A DNA stretch of 64,000 nucleotides from Rheinheimera pleomorphica (lineage in GTDB: Bacteria > Pseudomonadota > Gammaproteobacteria > Enterobacterales > Alteromonadaceae). Shown piece after piece: positions 54,323 to 61,521 of this stretch. How positions within the stretch are numbered: the stretch's first letter is position 1; each line of letters starts with the position of its first letter. Made by a program: the position numbers and the translations under genes. Below the pieces are notes generated by a model. The model was not told the DNA's origin and made no database searches. It saw only the letters and a program-made list of their open reading frames with translations. Location: assembly GCF_011634895.1 (NCBI RefSeq), contig NZ_SIRR01000001.1, forward strand, positions 141,721 to 205,720, read 5' to 3'.

Positions 54323-55582
54323 ATGTTGGCTTCTCATAGTTTAAAAACCAGTTTACAACGTAGCATTGTATTGTTTAGTTTGCTGTTGGCGCTGTGCTTA
54401 ATGCTGCTTATGCTCGGTTATGCCTGGGTAGTAGAAGATAATGTATTTAACCGCCTGGTGACGGCAGAAGCCGGGCATATTACCCAGCAGTATCAACAAA
54501 CCGGCAATGTTATTGCACCCAGTCAGCCGTTTATGACACTGCATGCCGGCTGGCATGCGATGCCCGACGAGATCCAGCAGCTGCATCAGCTGGCACCAGA
54601 GCGGGTTGAGTTTCCCAATGGCAACGGCGGTACCTTGCACCTGCAAACTGTAGCGCTGGGTAACACAGAGTGGATACTGGCAGCAGATGTTAGCGGCTTT
54701 GAAGTGACCCGTGATTATCTGCCAAAACTGCTACCCTATTTGATGCTGGCACTGGCCGTGGTACTGGCAATTGCCTTTGCCTTATCACGCTATTTAAGCC
54801 TGAAAATTATCCGGCCACTGCAAGCTATCAGCACCAAGGTAAAACAGCACCAGCCGGGTACCGAGCTTAATTTAGCCGATATATTACCGGACAATGAGAT
54901 TGGCTATCTGGGCCAGACCATTCAGCATAATATTGCCCAGTTACAAGCTGCGTTGGCGCGTGAAACCGATTTTACCCGCGATATCAGCCATGAGCTGCGC
55001 ACACCGGCCACGGTATTAAAAATGGTCCTTAGTCGGCTTAGCTGCACTGCGCCGCCCGATATGCAGACCCTTACGCAACTAAAACAATCGGCGTTGCAAA
55101 TGGAGCAAACCATTCATGTGCTGCTGGCGCTGGCACGAGAAGAATCGATGCAACAGCAACCGCTGTGTCTGTTGGAGGAAATTGAGTATTGCCTGGTAAA
55201 TAACCCTAGGTTAATGCGCCAAAGTGAGCTGCAGTTGCAGCTAACCATAGCTGCAAACTACCGCATTAGTGCCAATAAGAATTTACTGCATATTCTGCTG
55301 AATAATATCATCGACAATGCACTAAACCATGCCAGCGCCAGCCAGTTGGAGATTAGCCTTAGTGGCGATGTGCTGTGTATTGCCAACCCGGTAGCAACAG
55401 AGAGCCCGGCAGATATTCTCAGCCCCGGCGTAAAAAGCGCTGGCAGTTCGGGCATTGGCCAAGGCCTGCATCTGGTTAACCGCATTTGCCAGGGCTATCA
55501 CTGGCAGCTAAATTCTTGTATCCGCGACAACGGGTTTTATCTTAAGATTGCTTTTTCTGCGCAACAATTTAACCAGGAATGA
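54323..55582 (+). CDS. EnvZ/PhoQ-class sensor histidine kinase
   Basis: A 419-aa two-membrane-helix kinase: helix 1 about 15-37, periplasmic loop about 38-133 (no known domain), helix 2 about 135-160, a HAMP-like segment (KIIRPLQAISTKV), then the dimerisation/phosphoacceptor H-box ISHELRTP with His223, the N-box NNIIDNALNH and G-box GIGQGLHLV. It phosphorylates the regulator at 53637. Its last four bases overlap the AraC gene start (ATGA). Confidence 0.9.
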   Translation: MLASHSLKTSLQRSIVLFSLLLALCLMLLMLGYAWVVEDNVFNRLVTAEAGHITQQYQQTGNVIAPSQPFMTLHAGWHAMPDEIQQLHQLAPERVEFPNGNGGTLHLQTVALGNTEWILAADVSGFEVTRDYLPKLLPYLMLALAVVLAIAFALSRYLSLKIIRPLQAISTKVKQHQPGTELNLADILPDNEIGYLGQTIQHNIAQLQAALARETDFTRDISHELRTPATVLKMVLSRLSCTAPPDMQTLTQLKQSALQMEQTIHVLLALAREESMQQQPLCLLEEIEYCLVNNPRLMRQSELQLQLTIAANYRISANKNLLHILLNNIIDNALNHASASQLEISLSGDVLCIANPVATESPADILSPGVKSAGSSGIGQGLHLVNRICQGYHWQLNSCIRDNGFYLKIAFSAQQFNQE

Positions 55583-56628
55583 GTTCACAAATACTGTTTT
55601 TTTTCAGTGCACTGGGTGTATTTAATGCCCTGTTACTAAGTGGCTACTTATGGTTTAAAGCACCGCTTGTTTCAGGCAATCGTTTTCTGGCGCTGCTTTT
55701 GATGATGCTGAGTATGCGGATTGGCAAATCAGTGTTTTTCTACTTTTCACCAGACTTGCATAAGCTTTACCTGCAACTTGGCTTAAGCGCCTGCTTATTG
55801 ATTGGCCCCTGCTTATACCTTTTTTGCCTATCAACAACCCGGCGCAAATCGCAGGCAAAGAAGCAGCTAGGTCATATTTTATTGCCCTTTACCGCCATTG
55901 TGCTAATCGGCATTCTTTACCCGTACCAGCTCTTCCCCGAGTTCTGGGGTGGCACATTATATAAATTGGTTAATTATGTTTGGTTGTTTTACATAATGCT
56001 GAGTGCTGGTGTGTTATACCCCACACTGAAAACCACCTTTACTACAAAACGTAGCTTAAACCAGCTGGAAACGCTAAGCCTTAGTATCGTTATTGCAAAT
56101 GCCATGATTTGGCTTTCCTACGCCACAGGTAGCTACACCTCATATATCAGCGGGGCACTGAGTTTTTCTATTATTTTTTACATCAGTATTGTGTTAGCCA
56201 TTAGCGCAAAACGGGAACACGCAGCGTCGCAACATAAAAACGAAGCACGATACCAGCAAAAACTTCAAGCTGATGATGTTGACGCTATGACGCAAAAATT
56301 AACGCGCCTGATGCACCAAGAACAGCTATTCCTTAATGCCAATCTGACACTGGTGCAACTTGCCAAAAAGCTGGGTACCAATACCAGCCGCTTATCACAG
56401 TTTTTTAATGACAACCTGCAAATATCTTTTCCAAACTACCTGAATACGCTGCGTATAGCACATGCTAAAACGTTGCTTTGCGCCGACAATAAATTGCCAA
56501 CCGATCATATCGCTGATCTGTGCGGCTTTAATTCGCTATCGACCTTCTACAGCGCATTTAAGAAAATGACCGGTACTACACCAGCCCAATACCGGCAGCA
56601 TGCCCATCAGAATCAGAAAAATGCCTGA
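55579..56628 (+). CDS. AraC family regulator with N-terminal membrane domain
   Basis: A 349-aa protein with about seven hydrophobic helices in the first 210 residues and a C-terminal double helix-turn-helix (LVQLAKKLGTNTSRLSQFFND and TDHIADLCGFNSLSTFYSAFKK, then TGTTPAQYR). It is coupled by an ATGA overlap to the histidine kinase gene, so it probably acts within the same signalling unit. Similar in layout to the AraC protein at 37972. Confidence 0.85.
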   Translation: MSSQILFFFSALGVFNALLLSGYLWFKAPLVSGNRFLALLLMMLSMRIGKSVFFYFSPDLHKLYLQLGLSACLLIGPCLYLFCLSTTRRKSQAKKQLGHILLPFTAIVLIGILYPYQLFPEFWGGTLYKLVNYVWLFYIMLSAGVLYPTLKTTFTTKRSLNQLETLSLSIVIANAMIWLSYATGSYTSYISGALSFSIIFYISIVLAISAKREHAASQHKNEARYQQKLQADDVDAMTQKLTRLMHQEQLFLNANLTLVQLAKKLGTNTSRLSQFFNDNLQISFPNYLNTLRIAHAKTLLCADNKLPTDHIADLCGFNSLSTFYSAFKKMTGTTPAQYRQHAHQNQKNA

Positions 56629-56710
56629 TTAAGCATTACGGAATTATAAATCCGCAACTTTTAGCTTGGGCTCTGCGCTATGGTAGCCGCCGATTATTTC
56701 GGAGGACATT

Positions 56711-57880
56711 ATGCGTAGATCAACGTTACTAACAGGCTTTTACCTTACGATTACTTTGTTGTTTAGCGCAGCCTTAAGCGCGAACCAAACATTGGCGTAC
56801 GAAGATAAAGCAGCCATAACCCAAACCATCGAACAGTATTTTTATGGTTCATCACACAGCGACGCCGATACACTGGCACAGGCGTTTCATCCTGATGCGC
56901 TGTTATATCTGGAAAAAGCCAACACACCACTTTGGCAGGTGTCGGCGAAAGAGTATCTGAGCTGGCATAAAGACAAGAACAAAGGGCGCAGCAATGGCCG
57001 TATCGGCAGAATTGTACAGATTGACGCTAATGATAATCTAGCTAACGTAAAGGCCGAGATACTGCTTCCCGGTAAGAAGCTGCGCTATATCGATATGTTT
57101 TTATTAAAGAAAATCGATAATAAGTGGCAAATTATCAGTAAATCAGCCGCTAGCGCTGACAGCAACAATAACGGCCAGCGCATTTTGTTTATTTTATCCA
57201 GCGCTCATTTTCATGGCGATTCAGACTTACCAACAGGTGTCAGTTTTGCTGAGATCGTCAATGCCTATGATGAGTTTGTGACGGCTGGCTACAGTGTCGA
57301 CTTTGTCAGCCCCAATGGCGGCGCCTTGCCACTGGCCTATATCAATACCTCAGAGCCAATGCAGAAAAAATATTTGTATAACGCCGACTTTATGTATGCG
57401 ATTGGCAATACCTTAACGCCAACACAAATAAAGCCGGAAAATTACCGTGCGGTGCACTATGTTGGTGGCACCAACGCCATGTATGGCGTGGCCGACAACA
57501 CTGCGCTGCAACGCATTAGCATGGAAATTTATGAGCAGCATAACGGCATTATATCTGCGGTATGCCATGGCACGGCTGGAATTGCCCATCTGCGTCTGCA
57601 AAACGGTGATTATCTGGTGAAAGATAAACGTATCAGCGGTTACCCCGACGAATATGAAAACCCGGATCGCCCGTATTTCAAGCAATTCCCTTTTCATATT
57701 ACTAAAACCATTGAGCAGCGCGGCGGCACTTTTTTATACAGCCCGCGTGGCGAAGTTCATGTTGAAGTGGATGGCCGCATAGTGACCGGGCAAAACTACC
57801 AATCATCTGCGCCCGTAGCGAGGGCGATGATTAAAATATTGCAAGCTCAGCAAAACCACAAAACACTTCTATATTTCTAG
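56711..57880 (+). CDS. Exported NTF2-like plus DJ-1/PfpI family protein
   Basis: A 389-aa protein with a signal peptide (about 1-24) and GGAGG ribosome site. Residues about 30-148 form an NTF2/lumazine-binding-like domain (ITQTIEQYFYGSSHSDADTLAQAFHPD in parts). Residues about 155-380 are a DJ-1/PfpI domain with AHFHGDS, VHYVGGTNAMYGV and the nucleophile elbow ISAVCHGTAG, Cys285. It is the second exported DJ-1/PfpI protein of the region. Reaction unknown. It follows the AraC gene by 82 bases and may have its own promoter. Confidence 0.8.
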   Translation: MRRSTLLTGFYLTITLLFSAALSANQTLAYEDKAAITQTIEQYFYGSSHSDADTLAQAFHPDALLYLEKANTPLWQVSAKEYLSWHKDKNKGRSNGRIGRIVQIDANDNLANVKAEILLPGKKLRYIDMFLLKKIDNKWQIISKSAASADSNNNGQRILFILSSAHFHGDSDLPTGVSFAEIVNAYDEFVTAGYSVDFVSPNGGALPLAYINTSEPMQKKYLYNADFMYAIGNTLTPTQIKPENYRAVHYVGGTNAMYGVADNTALQRISMEIYEQHNGIISAVCHGTAGIAHLRLQNGDYLVKDKRISGYPDEYENPDRPYFKQFPFHITKTIEQRGGTFLYSPRGEVHVEVDGRIVTGQNYQSSAPVARAMIKILQAQQNHKTLLYF

Positions 57881-57887
57881 AAATATA
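57870..57887. promoter_or_regulatory. 18-bp perfect palindrome upstream of arsR, candidate operator
   Basis: The sequence TATATTTCTAGAAATATA is its own reverse complement and includes the stop codon of the preceding gene. It ends 35 bases before the ArsR-family start. A related imperfect copy (58231-58246) precedes the permease gene. ArsR/SmtB proteins bind AT-rich palindromes of this size. Confidence 0.55.
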
Positions 57888-57922
57888 TTGCAAATTAAAA
57901 AAGCGCGCATTACACTGCGCGC

Positions 57923-58210
57923 ATGAACATAGATACCGCAGCAGAGCAACTGGCTGAACTAGGCCACACTACCCGGCTCCAGATCTACCGCGCTTTAGTG
58001 CGGGCAGGTCAGCATGGCCTGGCGGTATCGGCTATTCAGCAGCAACTGGATATCCCCGGCTCTACGCTGTCGCACCATATAGCACGGCTGGTAAAGGTTG
58101 GGCTGGTAAGCCAAACCCGTGAAGGCCGGGTGCTGCGCTGTCAGGCGCAGTATCAGCAGTTGGATAAACTGATCCACTTTTTATCGGACGAATGCTGCCT
58201 GGGCAGCTAA
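57923..58210 (+). CDS. ArsR/SmtB family metal- or thiol-responsive repressor
   Basis: A 95-aa winged-helix regulator: LGHTTRLQIYRALVRAG, then IQQQLDIPGSTLSHHIARLVKVGLV, the ArsR helix-turn-helix and wing. The classical ELCVCDL metal motif is absent; a Cys pair lies near the C-terminus (DECCLGS) and another at RCQ, so a thiol or metal sensor is plausible. The ATG follows a GC-rich hairpin (57903-57922) without a good ribosome site. It most likely controls the permease at 58265. Confidence 0.85.
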   Translation: MNIDTAAEQLAELGHTTRLQIYRALVRAGQHGLAVSAIQQQLDIPGSTLSHHIARLVKVGLVSQTREGRVLRCQAQYQQLDKLIHFLSDECCLGS

Positions 58211-58230
58211 AACATTTAACTTACATTTCG

Positions 58231-58246
58231 ACATTTCTGGAATAAT
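58231..58246. promoter_or_regulatory. Second ArsR-site candidate before the permease gene
   Basis: ACATTTCTGGAATAAT matches the 16-base core of the palindrome at 57870-57887 at 12 of 16 positions and lies just before the permease ribosome site (AAAGGAG). Confidence 0.35.
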
Positions 58247-58264
58247 AAAACAAAGGAGTAAACT

Positions 58265-59287
58265 ATGACCACACCCACCCCCTGGCAGGCTGCCGCTGAG
58301 TTTTTTGTCAGTACCTTTGCCGAACTGGCTGTGCTGTTTGTACTGATAAGCCTGCTGGTCAGTGTGATTAACTATTACCTGCCAGCCAGTAAAGTGCGAA
58401 CACTATTATCAGGTAACCGAGGTTATGGCATTGCCATTGCACTGGGCGCAGTAACACCGTTTTGCAGCTGCTCAACCTTGCCGATGCTGCTGGGTTTACT
58501 CAAAGCGCGCGCCGCCTTTGGCCCTTTAATGGCATTTTTAATTACCTCGCCGCTATTAAACCCCTTTGTTGTTGCGCTGTTCTGGCTGACCTTTGGCGCT
58601 AAAGTGACCTTGCTGTACAGCCTTTGTGTAGTTTTGATAGCCACCACCGCTGGCTATCTGCTGCAGCAGTTGCGCTTTGAGCGCTATATCCGCCAGGAAC
58701 TGCTGCAAAGCGCAACACCAACCAATAGCTGTGCAGCAACAAGCTCCAGCTCAGCTTGTAACAGCACCATCAGCCAGCCAGTAACTACCCGCTGTTGCGA
58801 AGCCGCAGCCCAGCCCGCAGCTGCAATGTCTTGCTGTGCTCCAAAAGCCAGCGTAAAACAGTCTGGCCGCCTGGCGCAGCTACCTTTAAAGCAGTTAACG
58901 CATGATGCGGTTAGGCAGCTACGTACTATGTTGCCTTATATGGTGTTAGGTGTCGCCGTTGGCGCTGCCTTACATGGCTTTGTACCGGTTAGCTTGTTTG
59001 AGCAACTGGCATCGTTAAATAGCGTTGTACTGATCCCGCTGGCGGCACTGATTGGCATTTTTCTTTATGTGCGCGCCTCAACCATGATCCCCATCGCTTC
59101 GTCGCTACTGGCCAAGGGCTTAAGCATGGGCAGTGTAATGTCACTCACCATTGCTGGCGCCGGTGCCAGCCTGCCCGAGATGATTATGCTGAAGAAAATA
59201 TTCCACTGGCCACTGCTTATTGCTTTCGTAGTGCTGGTGCTGTTAACCGCCTGCATTACCGGCATCAGCATTGATTTATTGGTTTAA
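58265..59287 (+). CDS. ArsP/SO_0444-type permease with a Cys-rich loop
   Basis: A 340-aa membrane protein with two groups of hydrophobic helices. The first group carries TPFCSCSTLP (Cys67, Cys69) and SPLLNPFV, signature motifs of the DUF318/ArsP permease family, whose members export organoarsenicals or, in the SO_0444 type, Cu/Zn. A cytosolic or periplasmic loop (about 149-195) has six Cys, two as CC pairs, suiting metal or thiol binding. Regulated by the upstream ArsR gene. Substrate is unresolved. Confidence 0.82.
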   Translation: MTTPTPWQAAAEFFVSTFAELAVLFVLISLLVSVINYYLPASKVRTLLSGNRGYGIAIALGAVTPFCSCSTLPMLLGLLKARAAFGPLMAFLITSPLLNPFVVALFWLTFGAKVTLLYSLCVVLIATTAGYLLQQLRFERYIRQELLQSATPTNSCAATSSSSACNSTISQPVTTRCCEAAAQPAAAMSCCAPKASVKQSGRLAQLPLKQLTHDAVRQLRTMLPYMVLGVAVGAALHGFVPVSLFEQLASLNSVVLIPLAALIGIFLYVRASTMIPIASSLLAKGLSMGSVMSLTIAGAGASLPEMIMLKKIFHWPLLIAFVVLVLLTACITGISIDLLV

Positions 59288-59305
59288 GCAAACAGGAGTA
59301 ATAAC

Positions 59306-60460
59306 ATGGTTAAGGTAAGTTCAGATTTTGACGGCGGCGCGATCAGTATCATCAATGTAGATAATGCCGATAATATTCAGCTCGGGATAAACAAAGACAA
59401 TCAAAGCTGCACCCGGCAATGGTTTTATTTTGCAGTTGAGAGCATCAGCGCCACCTTGCAACGCATCCGGCTGGTTAACGCTGACAAGGTAAGCTTTAGC
59501 GGCGCATGGGATGGCTATCAGGCATTTGCCTCTTACGATAACCAGAGCTGGTTTCGTATCGACACCCAGTACCAGAACGGCGAGCTGGTGCTGACATTAG
59601 AAGCTAAAGCCCAAAAAGTCTATTACGCCTACTTTGTGCCTTATCCGCTAACACGCCAGACAGCACTGCTACAGCACGTCGCCGCCATGCCAGCGGCGCA
59701 GCTTAAGGTACTGGGCCAAACAGCGCAAGGTCGTGATATTACCCTGCTACGGATAGGTTCAGCTTCTGCTGAGGCAAAAAAAATCTGGTTAATTGCGAGG
59801 CAGCATCCGGGGGAAACTATGGCGCAGTGGATTGCAGAAGGCGTAATTTTGCAACTCGCTGAACACTTTGCCGCAAACTTTGTGGCACATTCTACCAAAC
59901 AACACGCCAATAGCAGCGCCATTAGCTTTTATATTGTCGCCAATATGAACCCGGATGGCGCCGCACTGGGTAATCACCGTACCAATGCTAACGGCATAAA
60001 TTTAAACCGGCATTGGGCGACGCCCGATCCGCTACTATGCCCCGAAGTGTATCTGGTAAAACAGGCGATGCTTAAATATGGCGTAGATGCCTTTATCGAT
60101 ATCCATGGCGATGAAACTCTGCCCTACAACTTTATGCAGGCAGAGGCCAAACACCCGTTTGCCGACCAGCTAAAACAGGCGCTAGCCGAACTGGATAGCA
60201 ACTTTCAAACCAAATACGACTATAGCAATTTTGATGTGGGCTGTGGTGCTGGTAGTTGCGGCAGTAGCTGCGGCCAGCAAAAAGCCACCAGCTTTGTACA
60301 GCAGCAGTTTGGCGTTGCCAGTATTTTACTGGAGGCGTCGTTTAAACCGTTGCAGCAGGCTGATCAAACTATGAGCTGGGACAACGAAGCGGCGAAGCAA
60401 CTTGGCGCCAACCTGGCACGCGGTTTAGTCGACCAATACCATCATCTTAACCAGACCTAA
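59306..60460 (+). CDS. M14 family carboxypeptidase, cytosolic carboxypeptidase (AGBL/CCP)-like
   Basis: A 384-aa protein without a signal peptide. An N-terminal beta domain (about 1-120) precedes the M14 catalytic domain: zinc motif HPGE (His167, Glu170), NMNPDGA, RTNANGINLNRHW and His267 in DIHGDE, then Glu343 (ILLEAS). This N-domain plus M14 order is that of bacterial CCP homologues of eukaryotic tubulin deglutamylases. Between them and the catalytic Glu lies a Cys cluster (Cys313, 318, 322). It follows the Cys-rich permease gene by 18 bases. Confidence 0.85.
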   Translation: MVKVSSDFDGGAISIINVDNADNIQLGINKDNQSCTRQWFYFAVESISATLQRIRLVNADKVSFSGAWDGYQAFASYDNQSWFRIDTQYQNGELVLTLEAKAQKVYYAYFVPYPLTRQTALLQHVAAMPAAQLKVLGQTAQGRDITLLRIGSASAEAKKIWLIARQHPGETMAQWIAEGVILQLAEHFAANFVAHSTKQHANSSAISFYIVANMNPDGAALGNHRTNANGINLNRHWATPDPLLCPEVYLVKQAMLKYGVDAFIDIHGDETLPYNFMQAEAKHPFADQLKQALAELDSNFQTKYDYSNFDVGCGAGSCGSSCGQQKATSFVQQQFGVASILLEASFKPLQQADQTMSWDNEAAKQLGANLARGLVDQYHHLNQT

Positions 60461-60511
60461 ATTCTAATTACCTTGGATAACATAAAATAACGGGGACACT
60501 GAGTAGCAGTG

Positions 60512-60952
60512 CTACATTGCGAGGGTCATTAAAACCGCATCTGCTTTGCTGTCTCCGGATACGTAATAGTTTTTCCGCACACCGGTTCGGCTAAAACCAC
60601 ATTTTTCATACAGCGCGATGGCAGTGTGGTTCGTGCTACGCACTTCTAAAAACGCTTCGGTGGCACCACGGCTGCGGCCTTCTTGCAGAAAATGTTGTAG
60701 CAAGGTTTTACCGTAACCCCGCCCTTGCATATCGGTTGCCACGCAGATATTAAACAGCTCCAGTTGCTCGAGGATCAATTGGGCAAAATAGAAGCCCTGG
60801 ATCTCGCCGCAGTCATCCAGCAATTTGTAGCTGAAGTAGCTGTCGGCAAAGCTGCTGACAAAAGCACTGTGCTGCCACGGATAAGGATTGGCTTGCTGTT
60901 CAATTTGTACCAGGCGCGCAATATCATCGGCGCTTAACAGTTCAATCTTCAT
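60512..60952 (-). CDS. rimI: Ribosomal protein S18-alanine N-acetyltransferase
   Basis: GNAT acetyltransferase that modifies the N-terminus of S18. The 146-aa protein has PYPWQHSAFVSSF, VATDMQGRGYGKTLLQ (acetyl-CoA pyrophosphate loop Q/RGxGxG), and ALYEKCGFSRTGVRKNYY. The ATG at 60952 overlaps the holD stop by eleven bases; holD-rimI is the E. coli order. Confidence 0.93.
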   Translation of the reverse strand: MKIELLSADDIARLVQIEQQANPYPWQHSAFVSSFADSYFSYKLLDDCGEIQGFYFAQLILEQLELFNICVATDMQGRGYGKTLLQHFLQEGRSRGATEAFLEVRSTNHTAIALYEKCGFSRTGVRKNYYVSGDSKADAVLMTLAM

Positions 60953-61283
60953 GCCAAGCACTCAATAGCTGCCACAGTGCCTGTTTTAGCTCTGCCGGTT
61001 GTAAAGCGGATAACGGCGGCGTAATAAGTTGTTTGCTGTTAAGCTGCGGCGCTGCAATCTGCTGATTGATATACCAGTTAACACCTTCTGGCAGCGCAAG
61101 CTTAATATCCTGAGCCAGTACTGACGCTAGATCCGCCAAAGCTACAGGCTCTGACTCAGAGATATTATCAGCTTCTACCGCAGCTTCAGTAGCTGGTGCA
61201 GTATCAAACGCAGGTGTAAGGCTAAGTGGTGCAATCTGCAACACATTAAGTAACTGCTGCTGTGAATAAGAGAATGTTTTCAT
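60942..61283 (-). CDS. holD: DNA polymerase III psi subunit-like protein
   Basis: A 113-aa small acidic protein starting at the ATG at 61283. The C-terminal pattern (VNWYINQQI, then AELKQALWQLLSAWHED) resembles the C-terminus of HolD, which joins the clamp loader to SSB. HolD is poorly conserved outside enterics; the call rests mainly on its position just before rimI plus this similarity. The overlap with rimI suggests translational coupling. Confidence 0.7.
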   Translation of the reverse strand: MKTFSYSQQQLLNVLQIAPLSLTPAFDTAPATEAAVEADNISESEPVALADLASVLAQDIKLALPEGVNWYINQQIAAPQLNSKQLITPPLSALQPAELKQALWQLLSAWHED

Positions 61284-61292
61284 AACGAGAAG

Positions 61293-61369
61293 TGGCAGGG
61301 GCAGAGGGATTCGAACCCCCAACCATCGGTTTTGGAGACCGCTGTTCTACCAATTGGAACTATGCCCCT
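61293..61369 (-). tRNA. tRNA-Trp (anticodon CCA)
   Basis: Cloverleaf on the minus strand with acceptor stem AGGGGCA/TGCCCCT, TpsiC loop GTTCGAATC, anticodon loop CTCCAAA (anticodon CCA at 61333-61335), and encoded 3' CCA. Length 77 nt. It sits just upstream of holD on the same strand. Confidence 0.97.
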
Positions 61370-61487
61370 GTAGCTGGTCGCGCCATTATACAAAAGCCGC
61401 CCTAAAGGTAAAGCAAAAAGCTGTGTAATTAGATTCAATTGCATATAAAACGAACATCAGCACTATTAATCAGTGCAGCCTAGCATA

Positions 61488-61512
61488 AGCCCGGTAGTCT
61501 GCCTACCGGGCT
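61488..61512 (-). terminator. Hairpin after the S9 peptidase gene, weak terminator
   Basis: Ten-bp stem AGCCCGGTAG / CTACCGGGCT with a five-base loop downstream of the peptidase stop on the minus strand. The following bases (TATGCTAGG) are not a T tract, so strength is doubtful. Confidence 0.5.
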
Positions 61513-61521
61513 GAGCTGACT

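Noticed and set aside
31000..58000. Genomic island with integrase, insertion sequences or attachment repeats
   Set aside because: I saw no transposase, integrase or long flanking repeats; tRNA-Trp at 61293 is not flanked by a visible duplicate.
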